Below are positions 1-7,262 of a DNA stretch of 20,266 nucleotides, piece by piece. Both the position numbers and the translations under genes were made by a program. Source of the stretch: JARFQH01 sp041299015 (GTDB lineage Bacteria; Desulfobacterota; Desulfobacteria; Desulfobacterales; SG8-13); the NCBI GenBank assembly GCA_041299015.1, contig JBFYWB010000124.1, forward strand, positions 1 through 20,266, read 5' to 3'. The notes below the pieces were generated by a model. That model did no database searches, was not told where the DNA came from, and saw only the letters and a list, made by a program, of their open reading frames with translations. How positions within the stretch are numbered: position 1 is the stretch's first letter; the number at the start of each line of letters is the position of its first letter.

Positions 1-431
1 AGAAAGAAGCTTTATTGTTTATGCGTGAAGAGGAAAAACTCGCAAGAGACGTATATTTAACGCTGGGGGAACAATGGCCCGAATTGGCGATCTTTACTAA
101 TATTGCCGCAAGCGAACAAAAACACATGGATGCTGTTTTGTACCTGCTGGGGAAATACGACCTTCCTGATCCAGCAAAAGGGAAAGGTATTGGTATATTC
201 GATGATGCCAAACTTCAAGAACTTTATGATTCCCTGATGATAGATCAGGAAATAATGTCCGTGGAGGAAGCCATTAAAGTCGGCATACAAATTGAGGAAA
301 AGGATATCTTTGATTTAAAAGAATATCTGCTATTAACTGAAAAAACTGATATTAAACAAGTCTTTAAAAATCTTTTAGATGGCTCATATAGACATCTCGA
401 AGCTTTCGAAAGAAATCTAAACAACTATTAG
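1..431 (+). CDS. DUF2202 ferritin-like protein, 5'-truncated by window edge
   Basis: The reading frame is open from position 3, and the codons before the first ATG (K-E-A-L-L-F-M) continue the family's usual N-terminal helix, so the gene starts upstream of the window. The visible part has the signature EEEKLARDVY near its start and SEQKHMDAV about 30 residues later. These supply the Glu and Glu-x-x-His residues of a ferritin-like four-helix fold. The later segments LYDSL, IEEKDIFDLKEYL and the C-terminal GSYRHLEAF are also typical of DUF2202. The biochemical role of this family is not established; a metal-binding or redox function is only inferred from the fold. The gene is AT-rich compared with everything right of position 1,600 and lies on the presumed island side of the tRNA-Asp fragment. 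A terminator hairpin follows about 100 nt after the stop. Confidence 0.85.
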   Translation, partial: KEALLFMREEEKLARDVYLTLGEQWPELAIFTNIAASEQKHMDAVLYLLGKYDLPDPAKGKGIGIFDDAKLQELYDSLMIDQEIMSVEEAIKVGIQIEEKDIFDLKEYLLLTEKTDIKQVFKNLLDGSYRHLEAFERNLNNY

Positions 432-532
432 TGACGAAAAAGTGTAGCATGCTGTGATGTTTAAACATACAGTACACCATTTCAATTAAAATATTCTCAG
501 CATCTAAATCCCACAACAGACATTTACAAAGA

Positions 533-565
533 AAAAAGGCAAGCCGAATCCCGACTTGCCTTTTT
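533..565 (+). terminator. rho-independent terminator, probably bidirectional
   Basis: Perfect 11-bp inverted repeat AAAAAGGCAAG / CTTGCCTTTTT around an 11-nt loop (544-554). The A-run on the left and T-run on the right make it usable on both strands. It lies about 100 nt downstream of the DUF2202 stop and is its likely terminator. Confidence 0.8.
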
Positions 566-664
566 CCATCTGATGGCTTCCCGCTGTGCAGTTTTGCTGG
601 GAGATGCACTTACACCCGAGAAACCCTCTCCGAATGATTCCGAGAACCCTGTTTGTTAAATTTT

Positions 665-704
665 AACCGCCGTGTCAACGAAAATTCGAGTTGCGGTGGT
701 TTTT
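665..704 (+). terminator. orphan rho-independent terminator
   Basis: The outer arms AACCGCCG (665-672) and CGGTGGTT (694-701) pair over 8 bp with one G-U. The inner part CAAC...GTTG and CGAA...TTCG extends the stem, and a run of five T (700-704) follows. No recognisable gene ends just upstream, so it may end a short untranslated transcript from the 570-660 region or be left over from a lost gene. Confidence 0.55.
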
Positions 705-957
705 CATATTTGTGTTGTGGTTGGGAATCAATCGGACCTATTTTCATAAATCTATAAAGCAATCCGCATGCCACAAATCGCAGAAAAAAGATGATACGAA
801 TTTACAGGCATTTACAGATGGCATGTAAGTTATCGATTCCGGAACTGGTAAAAAACCTATTTTATGCGAATCTTAAAACGGCTGGAATCAAAACGGTCAT
901 TCGTGAAGTGGGCATCTGATCGAAAACTATAAAAATGGATTGAGCCCGCATGAATAA

Positions 958-1164
958 AATTGCGGAATCACCAACGATATTGAAAGGCGGTTGGTTGCTC
1001 ATAATTCGGGAAGGGTGGCCAAATACACAAAATCACGGATGCCAGTTGAGATGGTAGGTGTCAGTTCCAAAATGAACAGGAGCGAGGCCCTCAAACTCGA
1101 GCGTCACATCAAGCAGGTTCCAGCCGGAAAGAAAGTTATAGAATTAACAAAAGCGTGTTTTTAA
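958..1164 (+). pseudogene. GIY-YIG nuclease remnant (UPF0213-like), N-terminus lost
   Basis: The frame reads CGITNDIERRLVAHNSG, then AKYTKSR, then NRSEALKLERHIKQ, ending K-A-C-F-stop at 1164. This is the middle and C-terminal part of a single-domain GIY-YIG protein: the GITND block after the YIG strand, the ERRL helix with its catalytic-type Arg, the AKYT segment and the EALKLE helix. An in-frame TAA stands at 955-957, directly before this block. No ATG, and no strand carrying the GIY and YIG tyrosines, can be found in the expected 12-20 codons upstream in any frame. It is therefore read as a pseudogene cut off at the YIG motif. It sits beside the tRNA fragment, in keeping with decay at the end of a mobile element. 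Confidence 0.75.
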
Positions 1165-1262
1165 AAGGTGTTGCCGAAAGTTTTCAGATTATATCGACCA
1201 ATACTTGATTAATGATTGCGCTGGATGTATTCAATTATGGATGAGGTTGAGAGAGATTGGCC

Positions 1263-1286
1263 ACTGAGTGAAAAACTGAGTGAAAA
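1263..1286. repeat. 12-nt tandem direct repeat, two copies
   Basis: The unit ACTGAGTGAAAA occurs twice without spacer (1263-1274 and 1275-1286), about 125 nt left of the tRNA fragment. Short direct repeats near attachment sites can be arm sites for integrase or excisionase, but nothing else supports that role here. Confidence 0.5.
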
Positions 1287-1410
1287 CCGTGACGGAAATT
1301 CGGGTTTTTAACGATTTTAGCAGGTAAATTCACACAAATATTAACGCAGTAACATTCTGATATGATTATATATGGTTGAATTCATAGCAAATAAAGATTC
1401 CCGAACTGTA

Positions 1411-1457
1411 GCCTGTCACGCCGGAGGTCGCGAGTTCGATCCTCGTCGCTCCCGCCA
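1411..1457 (+). other. 3' fragment of tRNA-Asp(GTC): candidate att site of an integrated element
   Basis: The 47 nt read as the 3' part of a tRNA-Asp: anticodon loop CTGTCAC with anticodon GTC at 1415-1417, 3' anticodon stem GCCGG, variable region, T-arm GCGAG-TTCGATC-CTCGT, acceptor 3' strand CGCTCCC, discriminator G and encoded CCA (1455-1457). The 5' half is absent. Nothing upstream can pair with the acceptor strand (expected GGGAGCG) and no D-arm is present; only the last two bases of the 5' anticodon stem fit. Similarity therefore begins at the anticodon stem, a common crossover position for tyrosine integrases. The complete tRNA gene would be expected left of the window, with the element between. 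Confidence 0.8.
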
Positions 1458-1463
1458 TACAAT

Positions 1464-1499
1464 ATCAGGGGCTTAGATGATGAATCTGAGCCCCTGATT
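1464..1499 (+). terminator. rho-independent terminator behind the tRNA-Asp fragment
   Basis: The arms ATCAGGGGCT (1464-1473) and AGCCCCTGAT (1489-1498) are perfectly paired. The stem extends inward by a G-U and four more pairs (TTAGAT/AATCTG) around the loop GATGA, and TTTATTC follows. It begins 6 nt after the CCA end, as a native tRNA terminator would, so the sequence right of the fragment is probably the original chromosomal flank. Confidence 0.8.
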
Positions 1500-1659
1500 T
1501 ATTCTTGGATAAGCATTTTCCCGCCTTCACCTTGCGGACTCTTTTCCTCGTCTATTTCTCCGACCCTGCCATTACGGATTAAGATCTTTCAGCATTTTTT
1601 GGATGTCAACCGAATCGCTTCGACCGCTGTTGTTAGGGTCACCTGCCGGCCCCTCAGCC

Positions 1660-2607
1660 CTACAGTTGCAGCAGTGCGTCGAGAATGTTCATTCCGGTCC
1701 CTTTTTTCTTGACGGCCAGGATGGGGATCGGGGTGGTTTTGATCTGATGTTCGGTAACACTGCCCAACAAAACACCGGCCCCGGCATGTCGGCCGCGCGC
1801 ACCGATCACCAGAAGATCGATATTCAGAGTGTTGATTTCCTCCGCGATGGCTTTGGCGGCATTTTTTTCAAGTTTGAATATCGGCGTGACTTCAATTCCC
1901 TTCAGGTCCCTGATCTGGCAGACGCTCTCGGCTTGACAGACCTCTTGTTGAAGAAAGTTATGGTAATTTTTTTCCGCGTGCCCTCTCATGATCTCGGCGA
2001 ACTGTTCGTAACTTTTTCCGGTCTTGTAATACCCCAGCGGCACGGAGTAGGCATGCAAGCAATGGATCTGGTCGATGCCCTTGGCCGCAGCAAAGGCAAC
2101 GGCAGCATCCATTGCGGCGATGGAGTTTTCCGAAAAGTCGGTGGGTACCAAGACATGGTTAAAATCGGGCCTGGTATTTTCCGGAACGAGCAGCACGGAG
2201 CAGGGCACGCGGCGAATCAGTTTCTCCGGCAGAGAACCGGATTCGGTGGGCACCTGCTTTTTTACCATAACGATCAGGTCCGTATCATCCTTCTTTGCCC
2301 AACGCAGGAGCTCGATCAGAGGAGAGCCTTCAATGATTTCAAAGCCAAGGCTGGCGTTATGATCGGCCGGCCAATGTTTCGCAACCAATTCCTGCATGAT
2401 CTTTTTTCCGGTTTCTCCGGAGGCTTCTTTGAGATCCGGAAATTCGGATTGCACCTCTTGCAGGCTATTGACCAGGGTCGCGGTCACGTGCATGAAGGTG
2501 ATCTTTTCACTTTTGGCCAGTCGGCTGATCAGGCCGGTAAAACGGATCGCGGCTTCATCTTGCTCGGTCAACGACAATGCCACCAAGAGACGTCGGTATC
2601 GGTACAT
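1660..2607 (-). CDS. tandem UspA universal stress protein
   Basis: A 315-residue protein made of two UspA domains (about 1-142 and 149-302), the usual size for two-domain Usp proteins. Domain 2 opens with HVLVPTDFSENS and carries the canonical ATP-binding motif G-x2-G-x9-G-S at residues 269-283 (GARG, then GS). Domain 1 (RRLLVALSLTE ... SVLLVPE) lacks this motif, so probably only the second half binds nucleotide. UspA proteins are cytosolic and accumulate under stress; the biochemical output is seldom known. The start is supported by AAAGGGAG shortly before the ATG. A good sigma70-like promoter lies 80-110 nt upstream. It is divergent from the potassium-channel gene. Confidence 0.9.
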   Translation of the reverse strand: MYRYRRLLVALSLTEQDEAAIRFTGLISRLAKSEKITFMHVTATLVNSLQEVQSEFPDLKEASGETGKKIMQELVAKHWPADHNASLGFEIIEGSPLIELLRWAKKDDTDLIVMVKKQVPTESGSLPEKLIRRVPCSVLLVPENTRPDFNHVLVPTDFSENSIAAMDAAVAFAAAKGIDQIHCLHAYSVPLGYYKTGKSYEQFAEIMRGHAEKNYHNFLQQEVCQAESVCQIRDLKGIEVTPIFKLEKNAAKAIAEEINTLNIDLLVIGARGRHAGAGVLLGSVTEHQIKTTPIPILAVKKKGTGMNILDALLQL

Positions 2608-2686
2608 GTTTTTCTCCCTTTACGACTGTGTGGGCCTCAGAAACACCCCATTCAAGAAATTCAGGGCCTTGAATCCTATTTCGGGC

Positions 2687-2715
2687 AGTATGGCAAAAAT
2701 GTTTTTTTTAGTCAA
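2687..2715 (-). promoter_or_regulatory. sigma70-like promoter of the UspA gene
   Basis: On the minus strand, -35 TTGACT (2710-2715), a 17-nt spacer and -10 CATACT (2687-2692) match 5/6 and 4/6 of the consensus. The predicted transcript starts near 2680, about 70 nt before the ATG. Confidence 0.5.
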
Positions 2716-2862
2716 AGAGGAAATGGCGGTGGAAAAAAGGGTGAGAGGGAAGAAACCATGATCGGCATGCCGAAGCGATCTCTACCCGATGCAAGCCACT
2801 GGAGTTGAATAGGGGTGCCGTTCGCGCTGAACCACACACAACATCCTGTAATGACATGGCGA

Positions 2863-2891
2863 TTGACACACAAGCACCTTCTTGGTATATC
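2863..2891 (+). promoter_or_regulatory. sigma70-like promoter upstream of the potassium channel gene
   Basis: Consensus -35 TTGACA (2863-2868), a 17-nt spacer and -10 TATATC (2886-2891). The predicted start near 2898 gives a long leader of about 300 nt. The first 16 nt (TTGACACACAAGCACC) differ at one position from the rubrerythrin promoter at 17905-17920. Confidence 0.5.
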
Positions 2892-3064
2892 TTCATGCGT
2901 CTAATGAAGGCCGCGCGATCGGCGGCATCATCCACCATTCGACATCTCACCGATGCCGTGTACAGCCATATAGGTCAATGTCCGCGGCGAATCCGACCGC
3001 GCAGGCCTCGGCATACGCCCCGCCTGGCGCATCGATTGCTGAATCGGGGCAAGGAGGTGATTTC

Positions 3065-3118
3065 TTGCCGCCGGTTGAATATTCCCCTGAAGCCCCCTTT
3101 TCCGAAGGGAACTCGTAA
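3065..3118 (+). CDS. possible leader peptide (17 codons, TTG start)
   Basis: The ten bases AAGGAGGTGA at 3051-3060 are a full complement of the 16S rRNA anti-Shine-Dalgarno sequence. They stand at ideal spacing (7 nt from GGAGG) before a TTG that opens a short frame reading LPPVEYSPEAPFSEGNS and ending in TAA. It lies inside the 300-nt leader of the potassium channel gene, 81 nt before its start. A regulatory leader peptide is possible, but a chance Shine-Dalgarno match remains plausible, since TTG is a weak start and no homologue is recognised. Confidence 0.3.
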   Translation: MPPVEYSPEAPFSEGNS

Positions 3119-3199
3119 CGACCCTTGAGTGAATGACAGTGTGCTCAAATTTGCTGTCGGATGGATTCGCTCGACGATTGGTATCAGGAGGGGACATCG

Positions 3200-4903
3200 A
3201 TGAAGACCATGGCCACCCAGCTCACCCTCTTGCTCAGCAGCGGCCGACAGAGAAGCAATGTGCGGCTGCTGATCAAATTCACCCTGGTGCTGGTTTTCTT
3301 TTTTGCATTCTACAGCGTTCTTTTTCACTTGCTGATGCTTTACGAAGGCCGGCAATACTCCTGGATAACCGGTTTTTACTGGACCATGACGACCATGTCC
3401 ACCCTGGGCTTCGGCGACATTACCTTTGCCAGTGATGCCGGCAGACTCTTTTCGGTGGTGGTGCTGCTCAGCGGCATTGTTTTTTTGCTGGTGATGCTGC
3501 CGTTCACCTTCATCCAGTTTTTCTACGCCCCCTGGCTGGAGGCACATAACAAGGCCCGCGCGCCGCGGACGGTGCCGGAAAACATGTCCGCACACGTGAT
3601 CTTCACCTATTTTGATGCCGTAACCGCCAACCTGATCGAAAAGCTCGGCCAATATGGCATTGCCTACGTTATCGTGACCCCCGAACTTCAGAACGCCCTG
3701 GATTTGCACGACCAGGGCTATCAGGTGGTGGTGGGCGAACTGGATGACCCGCAGACCTATCGCCGCCTGCGTATCGACCACGCTGCACTGGTGGTGATCA
3801 TGAACGGCGATATTGCCAGTGCCAACATCATTTATACCATCCGGGAGGCCAACGCTCGGGTGACCACGGTGACCAATGCCGATGTGGATGATTCGCTCGA
3901 TATCCTGCAAATGGCGGGAAGCACGCATGTCTTCCAGTTCACCAAGATGCTGGGCAAGGCCCTTTCCCGCCGTGTGCTGGGGGTCAGTATGAAAGCCAAT
4001 GTCATCGGCCGCTTCGATGACTTGCTGATCGCCGAAGCACCGGCCATGCGGACCTGGCTGCAGGGAACAACTCTGGCCGAGAGTCGTTTGCGGCAAGTCA
4101 CCGGCGTCACCGTGGTCGGTATTTGGGAGCAGGGTCAATTTCTGACCCCAACCCCGCAAACTCGGATCGGCGAGTCCACCGTTCTGGTGCTGGCCGGCAC
4201 CGAGGCGCAGTTGGATCAATTCGATCGGGCCAGCGGAATCGGCGCCGATCCAACGCCGGAAAAAGGACCCGTGGTGGTCTTGGGCGGCGGTCGCGTCGGC
4301 AAAGCGGTGGCCGATGCTCTCAGGGTCCGCGGGATCGATTTTCGGGTGGTTGAAAAAAAGGCCGGCATCGCTGCCCAGGAGACCCATTTCATCCAGGGAA
4401 GCGCCGGCGATCTGGAAGTTTTGGTGAAGGCCGGCATAACTGAAACCCCTTCGATCATCATCACCACCCATGACGACAATCTGAACATCTATCTGACCAT
4501 CTATTGCCGCCGCCTGCGGCCCGATGTGCAGATCATCAGCCGTGCCAGCCTGGACCGCAACATCAACACCCTGCACCGGGCCGGCGCCAATTTGGTGATG
4601 TCTTTCAGTTCGCTGGTGACCACCACCATCATGAACCTGCTCCAGCCCCAGCAGATGCTGATGCTCTCCGAAGGATTAAATGTTTTTCGTGTCGCCCTAA
4701 ACCCCAAACTGGAAAACAAGGTGTTGCTCGACATCCGGATCCGCGAGAACACCGGCTGCAGTGTCGTGGCCGTCAAAAAAAAGGATGAATTGATCATCAA
4801 CCCGAACCCCGCGATTGTCCTCGATCACGGGGATGAGTTGGTCCTCATCGGATCGGCCAAGTCCGAACGGATGTTCACCGAAAAATATCCGCCCGCATCC
4901 TGA
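3200..4903 (+). CDS. TrkA/RCK-gated potassium channel protein, two RCK domains
   Basis: A 567-residue inner-membrane protein. It has one transmembrane helix at about 24-46, a pore loop with the potassium selectivity filter S-T-L-G-F-G-D (67-73), and a second helix at about 82-110. Two cytosolic RCK units follow: RCK1 about 131-340 and RCK2 about 356-556, each with an N-lobe and a TrkA_C lobe. RCK2 has an intact dinucleotide loop (VVVLGGGRVGKAV, 358-370). RCK1 has lost its glycine motif (HVIFTYFDAVTANL), so the two halves are not equivalent. The overall plan resembles BK/MthK-like channels with tandem RCK domains. The start was placed at 3200 because AGGAGGGG at 3186-3193 lies 6 nt before that ATG; an in-frame ATG at 3161 would add 13 residues but has no such site. 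The ligand is unknown. Confidence 0.9.
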   Translation: MKTMATQLTLLLSSGRQRSNVRLLIKFTLVLVFFFAFYSVLFHLLMLYEGRQYSWITGFYWTMTTMSTLGFGDITFASDAGRLFSVVVLLSGIVFLLVMLPFTFIQFFYAPWLEAHNKARAPRTVPENMSAHVIFTYFDAVTANLIEKLGQYGIAYVIVTPELQNALDLHDQGYQVVVGELDDPQTYRRLRIDHAALVVIMNGDIASANIIYTIREANARVTTVTNADVDDSLDILQMAGSTHVFQFTKMLGKALSRRVLGVSMKANVIGRFDDLLIAEAPAMRTWLQGTTLAESRLRQVTGVTVVGIWEQGQFLTPTPQTRIGESTVLVLAGTEAQLDQFDRASGIGADPTPEKGPVVVLGGGRVGKAVADALRVRGIDFRVVEKKAGIAAQETHFIQGSAGDLEVLVKAGITETPSIIITTHDDNLNIYLTIYCRRLRPDVQIISRASLDRNINTLHRAGANLVMSFSSLVTTTIMNLLQPQQMLMLSEGLNVFRVALNPKLENKVLLDIRIRENTGCSVVAVKKKDELIINPNPAIVLDHGDELVLIGSAKSERMFTEKYPPAS

Positions 4904-4924
4904 AAGTGGTTCTTCCGCTTTGAG

Positions 4925-4945
4925 CTCACGGTAAGGATTTTGCCG
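4925..4945 (+). terminator. hairpin after the potassium channel gene
   Basis: CACGGTAA and TTGCCGTG pair over 8 bp (one G-U) around GGATT, shortly after the stop at 4903. There is no T-run, so a true rho-independent terminator is uncertain. Confidence 0.35.
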
Positions 4946-4967
4946 TGGGCCTAACGGTTCAAGGGTC

Positions 4968-4997
4968 TTGACGGGTGTGGCGAAACCCCATTATGCT
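4968..4997 (+). promoter_or_regulatory. promoter of the C39 / RimK / GCS2 operon
   Basis: TTGACG (4968-4973), an 18-nt spacer and TATGCT (4992-4997) match the sigma70 consensus 5/6 and 4/6. The predicted start near 5004 gives a leader of about 58 nt to the ATG at 5062. Confidence 0.45.
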
Positions 4998-5061
4998 TTA
5001 ACCATTAACGGCAAACATGAGTCTGGTTCCAGCCGACCCCCCAAGCGGGCCTCAGGGTTAA

Positions 5062-5781
5062 ATGGAACAAAAACTTCATATCGGCATTCTATCTCAACCG
5101 GATGACACTGCTTGCGGACCGACCTGTCTTCACGCCGTCTACTCTTATTACGGCGACCAAATCTCTCTGGACAAGGTCATCGGGCAAGTCAAGCAGCTCA
5201 AGGGCGGCGGCACCCTGGCGGTGCTGTTGGGCTGTCACGCCCTGCGACGCGGTTACCGGGCCAAACTCTACACCTTCAATTTGCAGGTGTTCGACCCGAC
5301 CTGGTTCGCTTCCGGCGCGCCGGCCATCGAAGAGCGGCTGACGACCCAGATGAAGGTCAAGACCACGCCAAAGATGCACACCGCCTCCAAGGCCTATCTC
5401 GACTTCCTGCGGCTGGGCGGTAGGATCTGTTTCGAGGATCTGACCGGTTCGCTCATCCGGGGCCTTTTGAAACGCTCCGTTCCGATTTTGACGGGACTCT
5501 CGGCCACCTTTCTCTACCGAACGGCCCGTGAGACGGTGCTCGGAAAGAAAATGGTCTACGACGACATCCGGGGCGAACCGACCGGCCACTTCGTGGTGCT
5601 GTGCGGATACAACCTGAAGGACCGCAGTGCCGTGATCGCCGATCCCCTGCTGCCCAACCCCATCAGTGCCTCACCGATTTACACGGTTCGCCTGAATCGG
5701 CTGATCTGCGCCATCATGTTGGGAATCCTGACGTATGACGCCAACCTGTTGGTCATTACACCGAAAAAGAAACCCGCATAA
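5062..5781 (+). CDS. C39-like (papain-fold) cysteine peptidase homologue
   Basis: A 239-residue protein without signal peptide or membrane segment, hence cytosolic. The order of catalytic elements fits the C39 family: Gln12 for the oxyanion hole and Cys18 in DDTACGPTCL, His176 in GEPTGHFVVLCGY, Asp194 in VIADPLLPN. Bacteriocin-processing C39 domains are normally fused to ABC transporters; this one stands alone and no transporter is nearby. It is the first gene of a three-gene operon, 11 nt before the RimK-like ligase and thereby linked to a GCS2 ligase. It may hydrolyse or transfer the amide or isopeptide product of these ligases; this is inference from gene order. The ribosome binding site is modest (AGGG at 5054-5057). 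A substrate cannot be named. Confidence 0.8.
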   Translation: MEQKLHIGILSQPDDTACGPTCLHAVYSYYGDQISLDKVIGQVKQLKGGGTLAVLLGCHALRRGYRAKLYTFNLQVFDPTWFASGAPAIEERLTTQMKVKTTPKMHTASKAYLDFLRLGGRICFEDLTGSLIRGLLKRSVPILTGLSATFLYRTARETVLGKKMVYDDIRGEPTGHFVVLCGYNLKDRSAVIADPLLPNPISASPIYTVRLNRLICAIMLGILTYDANLLVITPKKKPA

Positions 5782-5792
5782 GGAGACATCAG

Positions 5793-7262
5793 GTGTCCGT
5801 TCTTGTCGTCATTGAAAACCCCGAAGAATGCCCCCTCAGCTTCAGCGGTGTCGAACCTGTGGCCGCCAGGGCGTATCTCTCGGACAATTCTTTTTCAGAG
5901 CTGAAGGGAACCAAGGTCTTCAACATCTGTCGCTCTTACCGCTACCAGAGTATCGGATATTACGTCAGCCTGCTGGCCGAAGCCCGCAACCACAAGCCCG
6001 TTCCGACCATTACAACCATCCAGGACATGAAATCGGTGGGCATCATCCGACTGATGTCCGGAGAGATTGAGGAGTCCCTCCAGAAGCTCTTCACGGAAGA
6101 TGATCCCAAAAAAATGTCCATTAACATCTATTTCGGAAAGAGCGTCGACAAGAAGTTCGAGCTCATCAGCGCACGGCTGTTCAAATTCTTCCCGACGCCT
6201 TTCCTGAGAGCCGATTTTGCATTGGCCGCCAACTGGCAGCTCACCAATGTCTCACCCCTTCCGGTAAAAGACATTCCTCTCGATGAAAGGACCTTTGCCC
6301 AGGACGTGGCTTCGGAATTCTATGCCGGCAAGAAACTCTACATCTACAAGCGGTCACTTCCCCGCTACGATCTGGCCATCCTCCACGATCCCGCTGAAAA
6401 GCTGCCCCCGTCGGACCCGAAGGCGCTGCGGCGATTTGTCAAGGCCGCCGAGGAGCTTGGGTTGGGGACCGAACTGATCACCCGCGAGGATTCCAACCGG
6501 CTTTCGGAATTCGATGCGCTGTTCATCCGTGAAACCACCAACGTGGATCACCACACCTACCGCCTGGCGCGTAAGGCCGTGGCCGAGGGACTCGTCGTTA
6601 TTGATGCACCCGAATCGATCCTGCGCTGTTCGAACAAAGTTTACCTGGCCGAGCTTCTGTCGCGCTCGAAGGTGCCGATCCCCAAGACCTACATTCTGCA
6701 TACCAAAAACTACGAGAGCCTGATGAGCCGGATGAGCTTTCCATGTATCCTGAAACAGCCCGACAGCTCTTTTTCGCAGGGCGTGGTCATGGCCGGCGAC
6801 CGGGAGTCGCTGCAAGAGCAGGTCAGGCTCATGTTGAAGAAATCGGAACTGATCATCGCCCAGGAATTTCTCCCGTCGGAATTCGACTGGCGCGTCGGCA
6901 TTCTGGACCGCAAGCCCCTTTTCGCCTGCAAGTACTTCATGGCGGGCAAACATTGGCAGATCGTGCGCAAGAGCAAGGGTGGCCGGGAGGTCTTCGGCAG
7001 AGTGGAAACGCTTCCGGTGGCAAAGGCACCCAAGTTCGTGGTCAAAACCGCCCTGAAGGCCGCCAACCTCATCGGCGACGGACTCTACGGTGTCGATCTT
7101 AAGCAGGTCGGCCAGAAAGCCTTTGTCATCGAGGTGAACGACAACCCCAACATCGATGTCGGTTGCGAGGACGATGTTCTTCAGGAGGACCTCTACCTGC
7201 GGATCATGGAGGTCTTTCTCAGGCGGATCGAAATACGAAAATCGGGAAGCCACACTTCATGA
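5793..7262 (+). CDS. RimK-family ATP-grasp ligase with RLAN N-terminal domain
   Basis: A 489-residue cytosolic protein starting at GTG, with AAGGAGA (5780-5786) overlapping the stop codon of the C39 gene. Residues 1 to about 160 match the RLAN domain, with the hallmark FNICRSYRYQSIGYYVSLLAEAR at about 43-65. Residues about 275-480 are a RimK-like ATP-grasp domain: Lys282 and Lys321 (CILKQPD) as nucleotide contacts, and the metal-binding residues Asp435 (YGVDLK), Glu447 and Asn449 (VIEVNDNPN). ATP-grasp enzymes of this class join a carboxylate to an amine through an acyl phosphate; RimK itself adds glutamates to ribosomal protein S6. The RLAN-containing subgroup, to my knowledge, has no assigned substrate and is known from comparative genomics to lie beside GCS2 ligases, as here. 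Its last codons overlap the next start (ATGA). Confidence 0.88.
   Translation: MSVLVVIENPEECPLSFSGVEPVAARAYLSDNSFSELKGTKVFNICRSYRYQSIGYYVSLLAEARNHKPVPTITTIQDMKSVGIIRLMSGEIEESLQKLFTEDDPKKMSINIYFGKSVDKKFELISARLFKFFPTPFLRADFALAANWQLTNVSPLPVKDIPLDERTFAQDVASEFYAGKKLYIYKRSLPRYDLAILHDPAEKLPPSDPKALRRFVKAAEELGLGTELITREDSNRLSEFDALFIRETTNVDHHTYRLARKAVAEGLVVIDAPESILRCSNKVYLAELLSRSKVPIPKTYILHTKNYESLMSRMSFPCILKQPDSSFSQGVVMAGDRESLQEQVRLMLKKSELIIAQEFLPSEFDWRVGILDRKPLFACKYFMAGKHWQIVRKSKGGREVFGRVETLPVAKAPKFVVKTALKAANLIGDGLYGVDLKQVGQKAFVIEVNDNPNIDVGCEDDVLQEDLYLRIMEVFLRRIEIRKSGSHTS

Larger units (their letters stand above)
432..957. other. AT-rich intergenic stretch on the island side
   Basis: Apart from the two terminator hairpins no gene could be supported. 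A 33-codon open frame at 818-919 on the plus strand (starting M-A-C-K-L-S, ending R-E-V-G-I) has no convincing ribosome binding site and no recognisable family. It may be debris of a decayed gene next to the GIY-YIG remnant. Confidence 0.5.
2716..3199. other. divergent intergenic region, UspA to potassium channel
   Basis: No long gene is supported here. It contains the plus-strand promoter at 2863-2891, a strong Shine-Dalgarno sequence at 3051-3060 with a TTG mini-ORF at 3065-3118, and a small hairpin CCCTT-TTCCG-AAGGG within that mini-ORF. The rest shows no recognisable structure. Confidence 0.5.

Noticed and set aside
1411..1457. Complete tRNA-Asp gene
   Set aside because: The D-arm, 5' acceptor strand and most of the 5' anticodon stem are missing upstream; only the 3' part is present.
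1603..2808. 401-codon plus-strand open frame opposite the UspA gene
   Set aside because: The minus strand has the UspA ATP-binding motif and a ribosome binding site; the plus frame has no recognisable domain.
2975..4576. 533-codon minus-strand open frame opposite the potassium channel gene
   Set aside because: Its composition is rich in His, Gln and Gly with no domain, while the plus strand carries clear pore and RCK motifs. It is a shadow of GC-rich coding sequence.
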